A stretch of DNA of 64,000 nucleotides from Alphaproteobacteria bacterium (GTDB taxonomy: Bacteria > Pseudomonadota > Alphaproteobacteria > CACIAM-22H2): contig JAFKFM010000015.1 of assembly GCA_017308135.1 (NCBI GenBank), forward strand, positions 1 through 64,000. The letters run 5' to 3'. Below the pieces are notes generated by a model. It was not told the origin of the DNA. It was given only the letters and a program-made list of their open reading frames with translations, and ran no database searches. Position numbers and translations under genes: made by a program. Of this stretch, positions 52,482-61,988 are shown piece by piece. Every line of letters begins with the position of its first letter. Position 1 is the first letter of the stretch.

Positions 52482-53222
52482 ATGATCGATCCGCTTCTCG
52501 CTTTCGTGGCTTTCGTCTTCCTGATCGGCGGCTTTTCCAAAGGCGTGCTCGGCATGGGCTTGCCGACCGTCACGATGGGTTTGCTCGCCGTCGTCCTGGC
52601 GCCGGTCCAAGCGGCGGCCTTCCTGATCGTGCCGTCCTTCGCGACCAATCTTTGGCAGATGCTGTCGGGCGGGCGTTTCCGCGCGCTGTGCCTGCGGCTC
52701 TGGCCGTTCCTGCTGCCGCTGATCCCGGCGACTTGGCTCGCCTCGGGCGCCATGACCGGCGACTATGCGCGCTACGCCGCGCCCGCGTTGGGCGTCACGC
52801 TGTTGATCTATGCCGGGCTGACGTTGGGTGGGGTCAAATGGCGCGTGGCGCCGGCGCAAGAGAAAGTCACCGGCGCCCTGGTCGGCATCGCCACCGGTCT
52901 CGTCACCGGCGTCACGGGCGTGTTCGTGATGCCGGCCGTGCCCTTCCTTCAGGCGATCGGGCTGGAGAAGGACGAACTCGTCCAAGCGCTCGGTATCGCC
53001 TTCATGGTTTCGACCGCCGCCCTCGCCTTGGGGCTGGGGCGTGCCGGGTTGTTCGGGGTCGACGAAGCGGCGCGTTCCCTCGTCGCTTTGCTGCCCGCTT
53101 TGGCCGGGATGTGGCTCGGCCAAAGCGTGCGCGCAAAGCTATCGGTCGCCGCCTTCCGGCGCGTGTTCTTCTTCGGCCTTTCGGCGCTGGGCGCCTATCT
53201 GGTCCTGCGTGCCGTTCTTTAG
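52482..53222 (+). CDS. TauE/SafE-family membrane exporter
   Basis: A 246-residue inner-membrane protein with about eight helices, of the TauE/SafE family linked to export of sulfite, sulfoacetate or other organic anions. Two half-repeats are visible: [20 protein letters not shown] in the first and [20 protein letters not shown] in the second, each with the family's Gly-rich and Pro-bearing core. The start [12 protein letters not shown] is chosen, as the seven residues upstream have no ribosome site. The neighbouring LysR gene probably controls it. Confidence 0.9.
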   Translation: MIDPLLAFVAFVFLIGGFSKGVLGMGLPTVTMGLLAVVLAPVQAAAFLIVPSFATNLWQMLSGGRFRALCLRLWPFLLPLIPATWLASGAMTGDYARYAAPALGVTLLIYAGLTLGGVKWRVAPAQEKVTGALVGIATGLVTGVTGVFVMPAVPFLQAIGLEKDELVQALGIAFMVSTAALALGLGRAGLFGVDEAARSLVALLPALAGMWLGQSVRAKLSVAAFRRVFFFGLSALGAYLVLRAVL

Positions 53223-55318
53223 GCGGCGCGCATCTTCACCACGAAACCGTCGATTTCGGCGCGCAGGCTTTCAGCCAAGCGCGCGAGATCGTCGGCGGCC
53301 GTCAGCACATGCGCGGCCGCCGTGCCGGTTTCGTCCGTCGATTGCGTGACGGCCGCGATATTGCTCGATACCACCGCCGTGCCCGACGCGGCCTGCTGGA
53401 CGTTGCGCGCGATCTCCTGGGTCGCCGCCCCCTGCTCCTCGACCGCCGACGCGATCGTGGTCGCGATCTGGCTGACCTGACCGATCGTCGTGCCGATCGT
53501 GCCGATCGCCCCGACGGCCTTGCCGGTGGCCCCCTGGATCGCCGAAATCTGCGCCGCGATCTCCTCGGTCGCCTTCGACGTTTGATTGGCGAGCGTCTTC
53601 ACCTCCGACGCGACGACCGCGAAACCCTTGCCCGCTTCGCCCGCGCGCGCCGCTTCGATCGTGGCGTTGAGCGCCAAAAGATTGGTTTGCGCCGCGATGT
53701 CGTTGATGAGCTTCACCACGTCACCGATCTTTTCGGCCGCCGCCGCCAACGAGCGCACTTGGCCGTTGGTGTCTTCGACCTGTGCCACCGCTTCGCCCGC
53801 CACACGGGTCGATTCCGCGACCTGGCGGCTGATTTCGGCGATCGAGGACGACAATTCCTCGGCCGCCGACGCCACCGTCTGCACGTTGGTCGACGCTTGT
53901 TCGGATGCCGCCGCGACCGAAACCGATTTCTTGCTGGCGTCGTCGGCCATCGAAGACATCGATTTGGACGTCGCCTGCAATTCGCTGGACGCGGCGGCCA
54001 GCGTCTTCAGCGACGACGAAACGGATTCGTCGAACGTCTTGATGTCCGCTTCGATCGCAAGCTGGCGGCGTTCCTTGGCTTCGCGTGCGGCGCGCTGCTC
54101 GGCTTCCAGCGCGTCGCCTTCGATCATCTTCTTCTTGAAGAACTCGACCGCGCGCGCCATGTCGCCGATCTCGTCGCCGCGCGCCGCCCCGGGGATTTCG
54201 GTGGCGAGGTCATGCGCCGCGAGGCGCTGCATCGCACCGGTCAGCGCGCGGATCGGCGCCGAGATGCGGCGCATTGCGATCAAGAACCCCGCGACGATCA
54301 GCCCGGCCGAGAACAGCAGCAGCAATGCGTTGAGGATCAGCGCGCGCTCGGCGCTCGCGATCTGATCGTCGGCCATGCGCACGATCTCCGCCAGCGCCAC
54401 CAGCGACACATTGCCGATCAGAGCCAACGCCTCGATGCGCGTGCGCAGGAAATCGGGGGCGGCCATCGCGGGCTTCTCGCCGGCGGCGAGCTGCTTGCCC
54501 AGCGCCGCGTTTTCCTCGGCGAGCGGGCCCGTGAAGTTCGGCTGCGCCGCCTTCACCGCCGCGTCGATCGACTTGGCGAGTTCGGGACGCGCGGAAGCTT
54601 CGCGCACGATCGTCCAGGCGGCCGACGCGATGCCCAAATCGCGCGCTTGCGCCTGGGCCTCCTCCGCCGTCCAGGCGCGGCCCGCCGACAGCGTCGAGCC
54701 GATGCGCAGCACGGTCGAACCGGCGGCACTGCGCACGGTCCAGGCCGCGCGCTTGACGCTCAAGGTTTGGTCGATGACCGGATCGAAGAACAGCAGCGAA
54801 TTTTCCAGCAGCGTGCCGGTCGCCTCGAGCTGATCGAGGAAGTTCTGTCCGATGCCGGCCCAGTCGCGGATCAATGCGGCGTCGCGCTGCGCGCGGGGCA
54901 CGCGGATATCGTTCGCGGCCTTGCCGCGCAAGGCGGCCAAGGCTTCGTGGCTCGCCTTCAACTTGCCGATCGCTTGATCGAGGCCGGGCAGCGAAACCTT
55001 CGCCAGCAACGCGACGCTGGCGGCGTAGCCCTCCTCGGTGATCTTGCGGTTCTTCGCGATGTCGTCCGCCATCGACGCGACGACCGGCGCTTCGCCGCTC
55101 AACGCCGTTTGCGTATTGCCGCGTTCCAGCCGCGCTTCCTGCAGCGTTTTGAACAAAGCCTGGCTGATCGGCGCGTAGGATGCGATGCGTTGCGCGGCGG
55201 CATAGCGCGAATACGCATCCGACACGTCGGACACGGTCGACGCGATGAGCATCACGCCCATGACGCCGATCAAAGCGCCCAGCGTGGCGCGGATGGAAAG
55301 CTTGGATAGCGCGATCAT
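53219..55318 (-). CDS. Methyl-accepting chemotaxis protein with NIT-like sensor
   Basis: A 699-residue chemoreceptor. First membrane helix about 9-32, a helical periplasmic domain of about 270 residues, second membrane helix about 315-337, HAMP to about 390, then the signalling domain with the tip [20 protein letters not shown]. The periplasmic segment [18 protein letters not shown] resembles the N-terminal part of nitrate/nitrite-sensing (NIT) domains, but this is tentative. The ATG at 55318 follows AGGAG, and a long inverted repeat covers both the ribosome site and start codon. Its stop overlaps the TauE gene end. Confidence 0.95.
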   Translation of the reverse strand: MIALSKLSIRATLGALIGVMGVMLIASTVSDVSDAYSRYAAAQRIASYAPISQALFKTLQEARLERGNTQTALSGEAPVVASMADDIAKNRKITEEGYAASVALLAKVSLPGLDQAIGKLKASHEALAALRGKAANDIRVPRAQRDAALIRDWAGIGQNFLDQLEATGTLLENSLLFFDPVIDQTLSVKRAAWTVRSAAGSTVLRIGSTLSAGRAWTAEEAQAQARDLGIASAAWTIVREASARPELAKSIDAAVKAAQPNFTGPLAEENAALGKQLAAGEKPAMAAPDFLRTRIEALALIGNVSLVALAEIVRMADDQIASAERALILNALLLLFSAGLIVAGFLIAMRRISAPIRALTGAMQRLAAHDLATEIPGAARGDEIGDMARAVEFFKKKMIEGDALEAEQRAAREAKERRQLAIEADIKTFDESVSSSLKTLAAASSELQATSKSMSSMADDASKKSVSVAAASEQASTNVQTVASAAEELSSSIAEISRQVAESTRVAGEAVAQVEDTNGQVRSLAAAAEKIGDVVKLINDIAAQTNLLALNATIEAARAGEAGKGFAVVASEVKTLANQTSKATEEIAAQISAIQGATGKAVGAIGTIGTTIGQVSQIATTIASAVEEQGAATQEIARNVQQAASGTAVVSSNIAAVTQSTDETGTAAAHVLTAADDLARLAESLRAEIDGFVVKMRAA

Positions 55319-55361
55319 AGGGATGCTCCTGCGGAAAATCGCGAAGGCGAGCATCCCCTAT
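55317..55361 (-). promoter_or_regulatory. Hairpin covering the chemoreceptor start codon
   Basis: On the minus strand, ATAGGGGATGCTC (55361-55349) pairs with GAGCATCCCTAT (55328-55317), 12 bp with one bulged base and a 20-base loop. The second arm includes the G bases of the AGGAG ribosome site and the first two bases of the ATG. Folding of the mRNA leader would hide the start, suggesting translational control. Confidence 0.65.
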
Positions 55362-55468
55362 ATCGGCGATTCCTTAACGGCCCGTATCCGGCGCGAGCGC
55401 ATGCGAAACTATTTCGCACATAGCCGGTATCGCCGGAGATTTAGCGAAAATACGCGGGAATTTAGCGA

Positions 55469-56119
55469 TTAACGCGCATCGATCCGAAAGCGCGGCGGCA
55501 CGAAAAGCAAATAATCCTGCGCTTGCGCGGCGCGATGGCATTCGATGCAAAAGCGGACATTCGCGTCGCCCCGCCCGCCGGTTTCGCCGATCAGCGTGCC
55601 ATCGGGCTGGAACACGGCGAAGCGCCAATCGTGGGCGTCGGGCGCATAACCCGTCCTCTCGCGCGTCATGATGAAGATGCGGAACGCTTCGGCTTTGCCG
55701 TCCGCGCCGACACGGAAACTGCGCTTGAGCAGCGTGGCGCCTTCCGGCATCCGCGCGCCCATTTCGTAAAGGCGATAGGAGGGCGCGGCGGCCGCATCGG
55801 CATAGACTTGCAGGAACATGCCGTGCTCCGACGCGCGATAGCTTGTCGACATGGTCGTCCAATTCTTGCCGTCGATCGCCTTGTCGCGCACGCGCGCGAA
55901 GGCCGCGTCGAGATCGGGTCCGAGGCAATGGGCCATCGCCGCGATCTCGTCGTCGCGCAGGCTTCCCGGCGGCATGCCCAAATCGCCGAGCAGGATGCCC
56001 GGCGCCGGCGAGGCGGCGAGGCGCGGCACCGCGCAGCCTTGCCCGGTTTCGCGCGACGGGGCGGCACAGGCGACGAGCGCTAGAACGGCGGCGGCGAGAA
56101 CGAAGCGGAACGAACCCAT
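55469..56119 (-). CDS. Cytochrome P460-like lipoprotein
   Basis: A 216-residue exported protein with one heme-c attachment site CIECH near its C-terminus, within VRFCIECHRAAQAQDYLLFVPP. Position of the CxxCH near the end and the body SYRLYEMGARMPEGATLLKR fit the cytochrome P460/c'-beta family, which handles hydroxylamine, NO or related small molecules. The start MGSFRFVLAAAVLALVACAAPS gives a lipoprotein signal with lipobox LVAC. The Lys cross-linked to heme in true P460 cannot be assigned by eye. No partner redox gene is adjacent. Confidence 0.8.
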   Translation of the reverse strand: MGSFRFVLAAAVLALVACAAPSRETGQGCAVPRLAASPAPGILLGDLGMPPGSLRDDEIAAMAHCLGPDLDAAFARVRDKAIDGKNWTTMSTSYRASEHGMFLQVYADAAAAPSYRLYEMGARMPEGATLLKRSFRVGADGKAEAFRIFIMTRERTGYAPDAHDWRFAVFQPDGTLIGETGGRGDANVRFCIECHRAAQAQDYLLFVPPRFRIDAR

Positions 56120-56256
56120 GGCGTCGTTTCGTAAGCCTCCGCAGGAAGGTTTCGCCGCCACGCTGCGCTCCCCCTCGATAATCCCGGGATTTTGGAATAT
56201 TTTATCGATCGAGTCGTCGATCGGCGGCAAGAACCGCCTGACAGGGGAACGGCATC

Positions 56257-57093
56257 ATGTGTCGCTGGCTAGCCTATACGGGCCGACCCATTTACCTCGA
56301 AGACTTTCTGTTCAAGCCTGAAAATTCCCTCGTCACGCAGTCGCTGCATGCGCGCAAGGGCCACACGATCACCAACGGCGACGGGTTCGGCGTAGGCTGG
56401 TACGGCGACCGGCCGGAGCCCGGCCTGTTCCGCGACATCCGCCCCGCCTGGAACGACGAGAATCTGCGCTCGATCGCCGAGCAGATCCGCACCGGGCATT
56501 TCTTCGCCCATGTGCGCGCCTCGACCGGCACGTCGATCAGCCGCGCCAATTGCCACCCGTTCCAGTACGGGCGCTGGATGTTCATGCATAACGGCCAGAT
56601 CGGCGGGTTCGACCGCGTGGCCCGCGAGTTGGATTTCGCGATCGCGCCCGATTTCTACCGCGCGCGCAAAGGCACCACGGACAGCGAGACGATCTTCCTG
56701 CTGATGCTGAGTTACGGGCTGGAGCGCGATCCGGAAACGGCGGTCGCGCGCACGCTCGAACACGTCACCGCCGCGCACGCGGCGGCGGGCTGCGCCGATC
56801 CGTTCCGCTTCACCGCCGCGTTCACCGATGGGCGGCGCGTCTATGCCGCGCGCTATTCGACCGACGGCAAATCGCCGACGCTGTTCTATGGCTGCGGCAC
56901 GGGCGTGCGCGCAGCGGTCGGCGGGGACTGCGCGGGCGACCAAAGCGGCGCCGATTCTGTTTTGGTCCTTTCCGAACCGCTCGATACCGACACGTCGCAT
57001 TGGACCTCGGTGCCCGAAGCCTCGCTGCTGATCGCCGATCACGGCAATATCGACGTGCGCCGCCTGGAACTGCGTCTGCCCCAAGCCGCTTGA
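56257..57093 (+). CDS. Class II glutamine amidotransferase (YafJ-like)
   Basis: A 278-residue protein with an N-terminal-nucleophile amidotransferase fold. After Met removal the catalytic Cys is residue 2 (MCRWLAYTG). The oxyanion and glutamine-binding motifs NGDGFGVGWYG, HVRASTGTSISRANCHPF and MHNGQIGGF are present. It is a stand-alone glutaminase-type domain of the YafJ/EgtC group, without a synthetase domain. EgtC removes a gamma-glutamyl group in ergothioneine synthesis, but the other egt genes are not here, so its substrate is open. It lies 11 bases before a GST gene, hinting at glutathione-related metabolism. Confidence 0.9.
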   Translation: MCRWLAYTGRPIYLEDFLFKPENSLVTQSLHARKGHTITNGDGFGVGWYGDRPEPGLFRDIRPAWNDENLRSIAEQIRTGHFFAHVRASTGTSISRANCHPFQYGRWMFMHNGQIGGFDRVARELDFAIAPDFYRARKGTTDSETIFLLMLSYGLERDPETAVARTLEHVTAAHAAAGCADPFRFTAAFTDGRRVYAARYSTDGKSPTLFYGCGTGVRAAVGGDCAGDQSGADSVLVLSEPLDTDTSHWTSVPEASLLIADHGNIDVRRLELRLPQAA

Positions 57094-57104
57094 ACGGAAC
57101 CCAT

Positions 57105-57725
57105 ATGCTCGAGATTTACGGCCGTGCCTCGTCGTCCAACGTCCAGAAAGTGCTCTGGCTGTGCGAAGAGCTGGGCTTGCCCTATCGCACCGCGCATGAC
57201 GTGCCGCCGGGCAAGGCCGGCACCGACGACTACAAGCGCGTCAATCCCACCGGCAAAATCCCCACGCTGGTCGAGCCCGATGGGTTCACGCTGTGGGAGT
57301 CGAACGCGATCTTGCGCTATCTCGGCGCCAAGCATGCGGCTGGCGGCTTGTGGCCCGCCGATCTGCGCGTGCGCGCCGATGTCGATCGCTGGATGGATTG
57401 GCAGGCTTGCACGGTGGCCCCTGCCGCGACCACCGTGCTCTATCAAACCCTGCGCGCGAAGCCGGAGGAAAAGAACCCGGCCGCCCTCGCCGCCGCGTCC
57501 CAAGCGTCGCGTGATGCCGCCGGGTTGCTCGACACCCAGTTGGCCGGCAAGGCCTATGTCGTCGGCGATGCGTTCACGCTCGCCGATATCGCGCTCGGCC
57601 AATGGGTGTGGCGCTATGTCAACCTGGTCGAGCAGCGCCCCAACCAGCCGCATCTAATGGCGTGGTACGCGCGGCTGCAGGACCGGGCGGCGTATCATAG
57701 GATTGTCATGACGAAGCTGGTTTGA
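57105..57725 (+). CDS. Glutathione S-transferase family protein
   Basis: A 206-residue GST. The N-terminal thioredoxin-like domain (1-80) begins MLEIYGRASSSNVQKVLW, with a Ser candidate for activating glutathione in the RASSSN segment, and has the cis-Pro and glutathione-binding NPTGKIPTLVEPDGFTLWES. The helical C-terminal domain has the N-capping motif VVGDAFTLADIALG. It resembles the theta/beta-like YfcG-type bacterial GSTs. It follows the amidotransferase gene closely and probably shares its transcript. Confidence 0.93.
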   Translation: MLEIYGRASSSNVQKVLWLCEELGLPYRTAHDVPPGKAGTDDYKRVNPTGKIPTLVEPDGFTLWESNAILRYLGAKHAAGGLWPADLRVRADVDRWMDWQACTVAPAATTVLYQTLRAKPEEKNPAALAAASQASRDAAGLLDTQLAGKAYVVGDAFTLADIALGQWVWRYVNLVEQRPNQPHLMAWYARLQDRAAYHRIVMTKLV

Positions 57726-57874
57726 CGGCCGGTCTAGCGATACGAACCAAATTATTGATTTATAATGATTTTTATCATTTTCGGCTTCGCGTCACTGTGA
57801 CGGCCGTTACAGCAGAAATTTTCCCGTTGCGCTGCAAATAGAGTGAAAATTGCCCGAACACGCCGCGGGTATTC
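57726..57874 (+). other. AT-rich leader before the second pentapeptide gene
   Basis: The stretch contains a small hairpin AATGAT-TTTT-ATCATT followed by T residues (about 57763-57782), which could end the GST transcript. A GC-rich dyad GTGACGGCCGTTACAG lies near 57796. The base composition is markedly AT-richer than flanking genes. No clear promoter motif was assigned. Confidence 0.4.
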
Positions 57875-59071
57875 ATGTCGAACGAAAACGAACGCGATCT
57901 CGAAGATATCCGCCAATTCCTGACGTCCGCGAAAAACATCCAGCGCGGCGCACCGCTGGATTTGACCCGCAAAGATCTGTCCGGCGCCAATCTGGTCGGC
58001 CGCGAATTGACCGGGGCCCGCATGGCGGGCGTCAAGCTCGTCAACGCAAGGCTCGCCCGCGCGTCGCTGCTCGAGGCCGATCTGTTCGGCGCCGATCTCG
58101 CTGGGGCCGATCTGCAAGCCGCCGATATGCGCCGCGCGACCTTGCGCGGCGTCACGCTGAAAGGCGCCAATCTCAACGGCGCCAATCTGGCGGGGGCCGA
58201 TTTTCGCGGCGGCGTGATGATGGATGCCAGCGGCAATGGCGGCGGCTTCGGGCTGGAGGTCAGCGATCTTTCCGATTGCCTGATGGAATACGCGAACGCG
58301 GAACGCGCGCAGCTCGCGGGTGTCGATCTGTCGGGGGCGAGCCTTGCGGGCGCCAATCTCGAAGGTGCCTTCCTGTTCGGCGCCAATCTCGGCGGGGCCA
58401 ATCTCGCCCATGCCAAACTGCGCGGCGCGGATCTGGGCGACGCGAAGCTTGCCGGTGCCACGCTGGTCGGGGCCGATCTCGCCGGAGCCAATCTCGCCAA
58501 CGCGCGTGTCGGCAACACCAATCTCGCCGGCGCCAATATGGAAGGCGCCAAGCTCGACGGCGTCGATCCGGCGGGGCTGATGCTCGACGCGAGCGGCGCC
58601 TTGGTCGCGCGTAGCAAATTCGCGCCCGCCATCGCGCGCGAGATCGAAGCGCATGCGGAATGGCTCGACAGCCGGGGCCGTGCCGGCCGTGCGGCGAATT
58701 TCGACGGCGCCAATCTGGCACTCTACGATCTGGCGAAACTCGATCTGTCGGGCGCCAGTTTCCGGGGCGCCAAGCTCGCGGGCGCATCGCTCGAAGGGGC
58801 AACGCTGCTGCTGGCGAATTTCGCGGGGGCCGATCTGTTCCGCGCGAATCTCACGCGCGCCACGCTGCATGGCGCGCGCTTCCAGGAAGCGCATCTGCGC
58901 GACGCGCGGCTGACCGGCGCCCATGTCGGCGAAGTGCCGATCAACGACGCCAGCGGCAAACCGACGGGCCGCAAGCTGCGCACGAGTTTCGCCCGCGCGC
59001 GGGTGCGCGGCGCCGATTTCAAAGGCGTCGACATCCGCCAATGCGACACCGAAGAACTGGTGAAGGATTAA
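57875..59071 (+). CDS. Pentapeptide-repeat protein (398 aa)
   Basis: A 398-residue protein with a short acidic head (ENERDLEDIRQFLTSAKNIQ) and long blocks of A(D/N)LxG pentapeptides, giving a right-handed quadrilateral beta-helix. Repeats run from about 30 to 235 and from about 275 to 345, and the rest is non-repeat. The break REIEAHAEWLDSRGRAG resembles in position and character the break in the other pentapeptide protein at 21902, suggesting shared architecture. No signal peptide. Its stop codon overlaps that of the convergent cyclase-like gene. Function unknown. Confidence 0.93.
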   Translation: MSNENERDLEDIRQFLTSAKNIQRGAPLDLTRKDLSGANLVGRELTGARMAGVKLVNARLARASLLEADLFGADLAGADLQAADMRRATLRGVTLKGANLNGANLAGADFRGGVMMDASGNGGGFGLEVSDLSDCLMEYANAERAQLAGVDLSGASLAGANLEGAFLFGANLGGANLAHAKLRGADLGDAKLAGATLVGADLAGANLANARVGNTNLAGANMEGAKLDGVDPAGLMLDASGALVARSKFAPAIAREIEAHAEWLDSRGRAGRAANFDGANLALYDLAKLDLSGASFRGAKLAGASLEGATLLLANFAGADLFRANLTRATLHGARFQEAHLRDARLTGAHVGEVPINDASGKPTGRKLRTSFARARVRGADFKGVDIRQCDTEELVKD

Positions 59072-60201
59072 CCGCGCTGGGCGACGAAATCGGCGTGCTG
59101 CAAGCCGCCATAGAACGGCTCGCCCGCCTCCAGGAAGGCGTTGACCTTCGCGTTGAAACAGAAATGCGACATGCCGTGCTTGTCGACGACTTTCAGCTTC
59201 TGGCGGCGGAACTTGCCGTCTTGCCCTTGCGGACCTGTTAGATACATCGTCGCGCGCGCGACTTTCGTGCCAAGCACGTCGAGCCCGGTTAGCTTGGCGA
59301 GGTGATTGTCGACCAGCTTCACGAAGGCTTCGGTGTCGAGCGGCGGCACCCCTTCCCCGCCGGTGCGCGTGAAGTCGCCGACCAGGATTTGCCCGGCGCG
59401 GCAATTCTGGATCAGGCGCGCCACCGCGATCGTCACGTCGCCGACGATGTATTCGGCGAAGCCCAATTCGTCGCGCGACGGGCGATAATAGGTGTAGTGG
59501 CTCCCCACGCTCAGGCTGCCGCGCAGTTCCGGCACCGCGTCGGCGACCTTCGTCGTGCGCTTGATCGCGAGGTAATAGATCGACAGCAGCACGTTGAAGG
59601 CGAACAACGCCGCGTCGGCCTCCACGCCCTTGCGCGCATTCCAGACGTAATATCCGTCGCCGGTGGTCGAGCGTTCCATCGTGAACGGAAAGCCGAGCTT
59701 CGCCGCCGCCTCGCCCGCCAAATTGATCGCGAAATCGAGCGTGGCGAGCTGGGCCGCCTGAATCTCCGGCCGGTTCTTCGAGAAAGCGACGATATCGAGC
59801 AGCAGCACGGCGCGCGCCTCGCTGTGCTGCACGCAAAGCGGCATGAATTCTCGGTCGATCAAGGCGGGCGCGATCTCGCCCGTCATGTCGCCGACCGGGC
59901 GCGGCAAACGCAATTCGATCGGCTGCACGGCGAGGAACCGTGCGACCTCGTCGAACGCGCCGTCGCCCATATGCCGCTCGCCCGAGAACACGCGGCGCGG
60001 CGGATCCTCCAGCGTAAACAGCCGAATTTTCGGCACGGTTAGGATTTCCAGGCCGCGCGGCGTTTCGCGCCAGCCGACCAGCGCGTGACTGCCCAGCCGC
60101 CAGAGCGAGCGGAAAGCGCGGCGGATTTGCTGGGCGATTTCGTCGTCGGATGCGGGCGAAGACAAGGCGGGCCTCGAAAGTTCCGCCCCAGCAATGCCCA
60201 T
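59068..60201 (-). CDS. Class III nucleotidyl cyclase-like protein, atypical
   Basis: A 377-residue cytoplasmic protein. After an N-terminal region of about 130 residues with no recognised family, residues 130-310 resemble a class III adenylate/guanylate cyclase catalytic domain. Metal-binding Asp in VLLLDIVAFSKNR, the second Asp in STTGDGYYVWN, and a late segment VGDVTIAVARL then GQILVGDF. The Asn that normally precedes AxR in that late segment is not present, so activity or product is uncertain. A C-terminal segment with VVDKHGMSHFCFNAK is also unfamiliar. It is the last gene of a minus-strand operon starting at 61780. Confidence 0.75.
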   Translation of the reverse strand: MGIAGAELSRPALSSPASDDEIAQQIRRAFRSLWRLGSHALVGWRETPRGLEILTVPKIRLFTLEDPPRRVFSGERHMGDGAFDEVARFLAVQPIELRLPRPVGDMTGEIAPALIDREFMPLCVQHSEARAVLLLDIVAFSKNRPEIQAAQLATLDFAINLAGEAAAKLGFPFTMERSTTGDGYYVWNARKGVEADAALFAFNVLLSIYYLAIKRTTKVADAVPELRGSLSVGSHYTYYRPSRDELGFAEYIVGDVTIAVARLIQNCRAGQILVGDFTRTGGEGVPPLDTEAFVKLVDNHLAKLTGLDVLGTKVARATMYLTGPQGQDGKFRRQKLKVVDKHGMSHFCFNAKVNAFLEAGEPFYGGLQHADFVAQRG

Positions 60202-60216
60202 ATCGGGCGCGTTATT

Positions 60217-60549
60217 TCAAGCCCCGGCGCGTGGGCCGAACAAAATCAGCGCCGCGCCGACGAAACACAGCGCCGCCCCGATCAAATCCCAGCGGTCGGG
60301 CATACGGCCTTCGACACCCCACAGCCAGAGCAGCGACGCGCCGATATAGACGCCGCCATAGGCCGCGTAGGCGCGCCCCGCCGCTTCGGCGGGGCTCAAT
60401 GTCAGCAGCCAAGCGAAGGCCGCGAGCGACACGGCACCGCCGATCAGCCAAAGCGGCGACGCCCCGCCGCGCATCCAAATCCAGAAGGCGAAACAGCCGG
60501 CGATCTCCGCCAGTGCGGCACCGGCATAGATGGCAAGCGTTGCGATCAT
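60217..60549 (-). CDS. YnfA/UPF0060 family membrane protein
   Basis: A 110-residue inner-membrane protein with four helices, typical in length and pattern of the YnfA (UPF0060) family, distant relatives of small multidrug transporters. The start [20 protein letters not shown] and the segments [18 protein letters not shown] and [12 protein letters not shown] match the family. It overlaps the upstream hydrolase stop by four bases and is followed 15 bases later by the cyclase-like gene. Confidence 0.95.
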   Translation of the reverse strand: MIATLAIYAGAALAEIAGCFAFWIWMRGGASPLWLIGGAVSLAAFAWLLTLSPAEAAGRAYAAYGGVYIGASLLWLWGVEGRMPDRWDLIGAALCFVGAALILFGPRAGA

Positions 60550-61250
60550 TCCGCCAGCAGCCAGCGGCGCATCGCGGCGGAAGTTTCCTCGGGCTTTTCC
60601 ATCGTCGCGAGATGGCCGCAATCCTCCAGCACGACCAGCTGCGCCGCCGGAATATCGGCCGCCATCTCGCGGCTCATCTCCAACGGCGTGGCCTGATCCT
60701 CGCGCCCGCACAGCACCAGCGCATGGCATTGGATCAGCGGCAATTGGGGGCGCGAGTCCGGCCGCTCCATGATCGCCGCTTGCTGGCGGCAGAACGCGTC
60801 CGAGCCCACGCGCAGAGTCATCGCCTGCACCGCATCGATGATGCCGGGATCGCGCGCCGAAGATTTGGGGCTGACCCAATTATGGATCAGCTGCGGCGTC
60901 ACCCCTTTGAACTTGCCGCGCTTGGCGTGCGACACGAACATCTTGCGGTTCCGGTTCTGCGCGGGCGTATCGGCGCGCGCGGAAGTATCGAGCAACGCCA
61001 CACGCAGCACGCGCTCGCTGGCGCGGCGCAAAATCTCGAACGTCAGATAGCCGCCCATCGACAAACCGGCGAGCGCGAATTTCGCGGGCGCGTTGGCCAA
61101 CACGTGATCCGCCATGCCGGCGAGCGTGTCGTGCCGCGTGAGATCGGCGACGTGGCAATCGGCGATATCCGACAGCGCGTCGATCTGTTTTTGCCAGAGC
61201 GCTTGATCGCACAGCAGACCGGGCAGAAGAACGAGGGGGATCTTGTTCAT
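60546..61250 (-). CDS. Alpha/beta hydrolase
   Basis: A 234-residue alpha/beta-fold hydrolase. The oxyanion stretch is [14 protein letters not shown], the nucleophile elbow [11 protein letters not shown] (Ser), the acid Asp probably in [10 protein letters not shown], and the catalytic His in [14 protein letters not shown]. Probably an esterase or lactonase; substrate unknown. The ATG overlaps the isochorismatase stop by four bases, and its own stop overlaps the YnfA start. Confidence 0.93.
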   Translation of the reverse strand: MNKIPLVLLPGLLCDQALWQKQIDALSDIADCHVADLTRHDTLAGMADHVLANAPAKFALAGLSMGGYLTFEILRRASERVLRVALLDTSARADTPAQNRNRKMFVSHAKRGKFKGVTPQLIHNWVSPKSSARDPGIIDAVQAMTLRVGSDAFCRQQAAIMERPDSRPQLPLIQCHALVLCGREDQATPLEMSREMAADIPAAQLVVLEDCGHLATMEKPEETSAAMRRWLLAE

Positions 61251-61780
61251 TTGATCAACGCCGAAAGTTCTTTGAATTGCGGCGTGCCCGCCGCGTGCAG
61301 CCATTCGAAGATCGTCATCTCGACATTGACGATCGACACGCCTTCGGCGCGCAGGCGAAGCGCCGCGAGTTCCTTGTCCGCGAGCTTGCGCGACGAAATC
61401 GCGTCCCACACGACCGCGACGTCGTAGCCTTTGGCTTTGAAGCCGAGGGCCGATTGCAGGACGCAGACATGCGCCTCGATTCCGCAAATCACGAGTTGGC
61501 GGCGATTTTGGGCCTCGATCGCGCGGGCAATGCCTTCGTCATCCGCGCACGAGAACGTCATCTTGGCGCATACCGGGCCTGCGTCCTTCAACGCCGCCAC
61601 GGTCGGCCCCAGACCCTTCGGATATTGTTCCGAAACCAGCACGGGAACCGCCAAGCGCTTGGCGGCGGTCACCAATTTGGCGCATCCGCCGGTCACGCGG
61701 TCGGGTTCGGCCATCGCCGGCAGCAGGCGTTCCTGCACGTCGACGACCAGCAATTGGGCTTTGGCAGCGTCCATAATCAT
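61247..61780 (-). CDS. Isochorismatase-family hydrolase
   Basis: A 177-residue cysteine hydrolase of the isochorismatase superfamily, close to the YcaC-like group. The triad is Asp in LLVVDVQERLLPAM, Lys in GPVCAKMTFSC and Cys in ICGIEAHVCVLQSA. The non-proline cis bond is expected in the GIEAHVC segment. An alternative start two codons downstream is possible. It is the first gene of the operon leading to the hydrolase, YnfA and cyclase-like genes, and is divergent from the DEAD-box helicase. Confidence 0.93.
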   Translation of the reverse strand: MIMDAAKAQLLVVDVQERLLPAMAEPDRVTGGCAKLVTAAKRLAVPVLVSEQYPKGLGPTVAALKDAGPVCAKMTFSCADDEGIARAIEAQNRRQLVICGIEAHVCVLQSALGFKAKGYDVAVVWDAISSRKLADKELAALRLRAEGVSIVNVEMTIFEWLHAAGTPQFKELSALIK

Positions 61781-61801
61781 GCGTAACCCTTAGCCGGAAC
61801 C

Positions 61802-61829
61802 TTGACTTTTCGCCATAAATCCATAGTTT
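61802..61829 (+). promoter_or_regulatory. Possible sigma-70 promoter of the DEAD-box helicase
   Basis: TTGACT at 61802-61807 and TAGTTT at 61824-61829 are separated by 16 bases, a plausible though not perfect housekeeping promoter. A transcript from here would have a leader of about 150 bases with two hairpins, at 61865-61886 (AAGGCGC/GCGCCTT) and 61894-61914 (GGGTCCCG/CGGGACCC). Confidence 0.45.
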
Positions 61830-61988
61830 CCTACCGTTCTGCGGGGTTTTACCGCGACTGCGAAAAGGCGCCGTACCTTGCGCCTTCCCTCTGGGGTCCC
61901 GATCGGCGGGACCCGCCGCCCGGGATGCCACCGGGAGGTCGCGCTGCCAAAGACGAATGCGGCGCCAACCGAAACGAAGACCGGAGTA

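Noticed and set aside
59068-60201. Assignment as a Pycsar antiphage cyclase
   Set aside because: No TIR or membrane effector gene is adjacent, the substrate-contact Asn is missing, and the gene sits in a metabolic-looking operon.
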